A DNA stretch of 64,000 nucleotides. It comes from Prorocentrum cordatum. Taxonomy: Eukaryota > Sar > Dinophyceae > Prorocentrales > Prorocentraceae. Positions 62,874-64,000 of the stretch are shown here, in pieces (within the stretch, counting starts at the first letter, position 1; the number at the start of each line of letters is the position of its first letter). The notes beneath the pieces are model-generated. The model saw nothing but the letters and a program-made list of their open reading frames with translations. It searched no databases and had not been told where the DNA came from. Made by a program: the position numbers and the translations under genes. The DNA is taken from the NCBI GenBank assembly GCA_963575745.1, contig CAUYUJ010018549.1, positions 260,001 to 324,000 on the forward strand, read 5' to 3'.

Positions 62874-63264
62874 TGGCCCTCTTCGGAAGGCTCTTGGAGC
62901 TTCCTGGGTGCGCCTCGAAGGCTTCTTGGGCCGCCTCGGGGCCATATTGAGCGTCTTCGACCGATCGTGCGGCGAATCGGGGTCCTCCCTGGACCGCTTG
63001 GGCGGCCCCGCGGGGTCCATCTTGGGGTCCTCCCCTGGGGCCCGAAGAAGTCACGCGGGAAGGTGCCCCCAGTCCCAGGGGCCACGCGACGCGCCCAGGA
63101 AGCTTTGGCAAGTCCGGGCCCGGGCAATGAACAGAACCTCCCGGTTCGAGGACTGAGGCGTAAGGGGTTGGGCAAAGGCCCTGGGGGGCATTCCGCTTTG
63201 TGCCACGGGGGCGCGTTGAAGGATAGAAAGTTGCATCCGCCTGTGCATATAGGTATTTTTGGAA
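62874..63264. repeat. J-like tail
   Basis: GGGGCCATATTGAGCGTCTT, CGATCGTGCGGCGAATCGGG and TGGACCGCTTGGG resemble 42885-42955 of the J family. No gene. Confidence 0.5.
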
Positions 63265-63348
63265 CAGCGAGAGAGGGAGAGAGAGAGAAAACCAAAGCAT
63301 AAAGAGAGATAGAGAGAGAAAGAGAGACACAGAGACAGGGACAGAGAC

Positions 63349-63394
<46 letters not shown>

Positions 63395-63655
63395 TGACAG
63401 ACAGACAGACAGACAGAGACAGAGACAGAGACAGAGACAGAGACAGACAGACAGGCAGACAGGCAGACAGGCAGACAGGCAGACAGGCAGACAGGCAGAC
63501 AGGCAGATAGGCAGACAGGCAGACAGAGACAGAGACAGAGACAGAGACAGAGACAGACGAAGGCAGAGATAGAGACAGGTGGCGAGAGAGAGAGAGAGAA
63601 TAGAGAGAAAGAGAGAGAGAGAGAGAGCCAGAGACAGAGAGAGGCAGACAGATAT
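63265..63655. repeat. GA, GACA and GGCAGACA microsatellite
   Basis: GA, GACAGACA, GAGACA and about nine CAGGCAGA units in series. Confidence 0.95.
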
Positions 63656-63900
63656 GGGCCCGCGGCCCATCCCGCCTTCGTGCCTGCGTCGTAGGTCAGA
63701 GGCCTCCTGGATGCCTATGAGGATCTCTTGTGAGGCCTCTTGAATGCCTCTTGCAAGCGGTTTTGGTAGTGTATTCGGGCGTCGTGGGGGCCTCTTGGGG
63801 CCTGATTTTGGCCTTGCGGGGCGTCTTGGGATCCCTTTGAGGCCTCTTTGGAGCACCTCGGGGCATCTTGGGGCCATCTTGGGGCATCGTGGGGCCATCT
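63656..63900. repeat. J-like GGGGCCTCTTGG minisatellite
   Basis: Units of GGATGCCT, GAGGCCTCTTG and GGGGCATCTTGG. Confidence 0.7.
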
Positions 63901-64000
63901 TGGCTGATTTAGGCTGAGGCTTACGCTAGGCGAGGGCTGGTGCTCAGGCTTAGGCTAAGGTTTAGGCCAGGCCGAGGCACCGCTTAGGCTGAAGCTTAGG
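63901..64000. repeat. degenerate TTAGGCT repeat at window end
   Basis: GGCTTAGGCTAAGGTTTAGG-like units. Not a clean telomere repeat. Confidence 0.6.

Noticed and set aside
63901-64000. Telomere repeat from TTAGGC-like words
   Set aside because: Units are irregular (GGCTTAGG, GGCTAAGG, GGCCGAGG), differ from the TTTAGGG repeat I would expect in dinoflagellates, and simply continue a J-like minisatellite.

Overview
The window looks like nuclear genomic DNA of a dinoflagellate, probably a GC-rich free-living type such as Prorocentrum or Polarella; the genus is an inference. Evidence: no compact bacterial-style genes; short exons in very GC-rich DNA separated by introns full of microsatellites; inferred intron donors of GT, GC and GA type with AG acceptors; a decayed Ty1/copia element with dinoflagellate-like Gag and RNase H segments; and very many dispersed repeats. 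A run of 100 N at 13100-13199 is an assembly gap. No rRNA, tRNA, CRISPR array or spliced-leader relic was recognised by eye.

Layout. 0-13 kb: simple repeats (CCT, GTC, GAT, GGA) with isolated candidate exons at 2755-2901 and 7678-7806, then the best gene of the window: three in-phase exons at 9282-9419, 9864-10460 and 10635-~11120, whose first two resemble the end of a HAD-like domain. 13.2-19.3 kb: a gene-free block of duplicated modules into which a 1.2 kb composite repeat (16018-17212) is embedded. 19.8-21.3 kb: a TIR element, then a two-exon gene whose splicing completes a C-x8-C-x5-C-x3-H zinc finger. 22.8-25.0 kb: a large inverted duplication of minisatellite DNA around pentanucleotide satellites. 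25.26-25.93 kb: two exons with a repeated ~26-residue unit and a stop codon. 26-35 kb: simple repeats, a long hairpin, an AT-rich MITE-like element, single exons near 28.3 and perhaps 31.3 kb, and a 1.4 kb GAT satellite. 35.6-39.0 kb: broken copia retroelement between two ~125 bp direct repeats. 39-47 kb: dispersed and simple repeats. 47-54 kb: a candidate exon, a 19-bp hairpin, a ~101-bp satellite (14 copies), a ~162-bp satellite (6 copies) and a MITE-like element made of nested hairpins. 54-64 kb: dispersed repeats, a purine/pyrimidine strand-switch region, a candidate exon near 59.7 kb and a second, inverted copy of the 1.2-1.5 kb composite repeat (61398-62873).

The genes do not form a recognisable pathway. 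The remarkable content is the repeat ecology: at least ten families recur within 64 kb, several with terminal inverted repeats or fixed internal architecture, and at least one copy sits inside an inferred intron. All similarities were judged by eye; percent identities, family names and exon borders are estimates.
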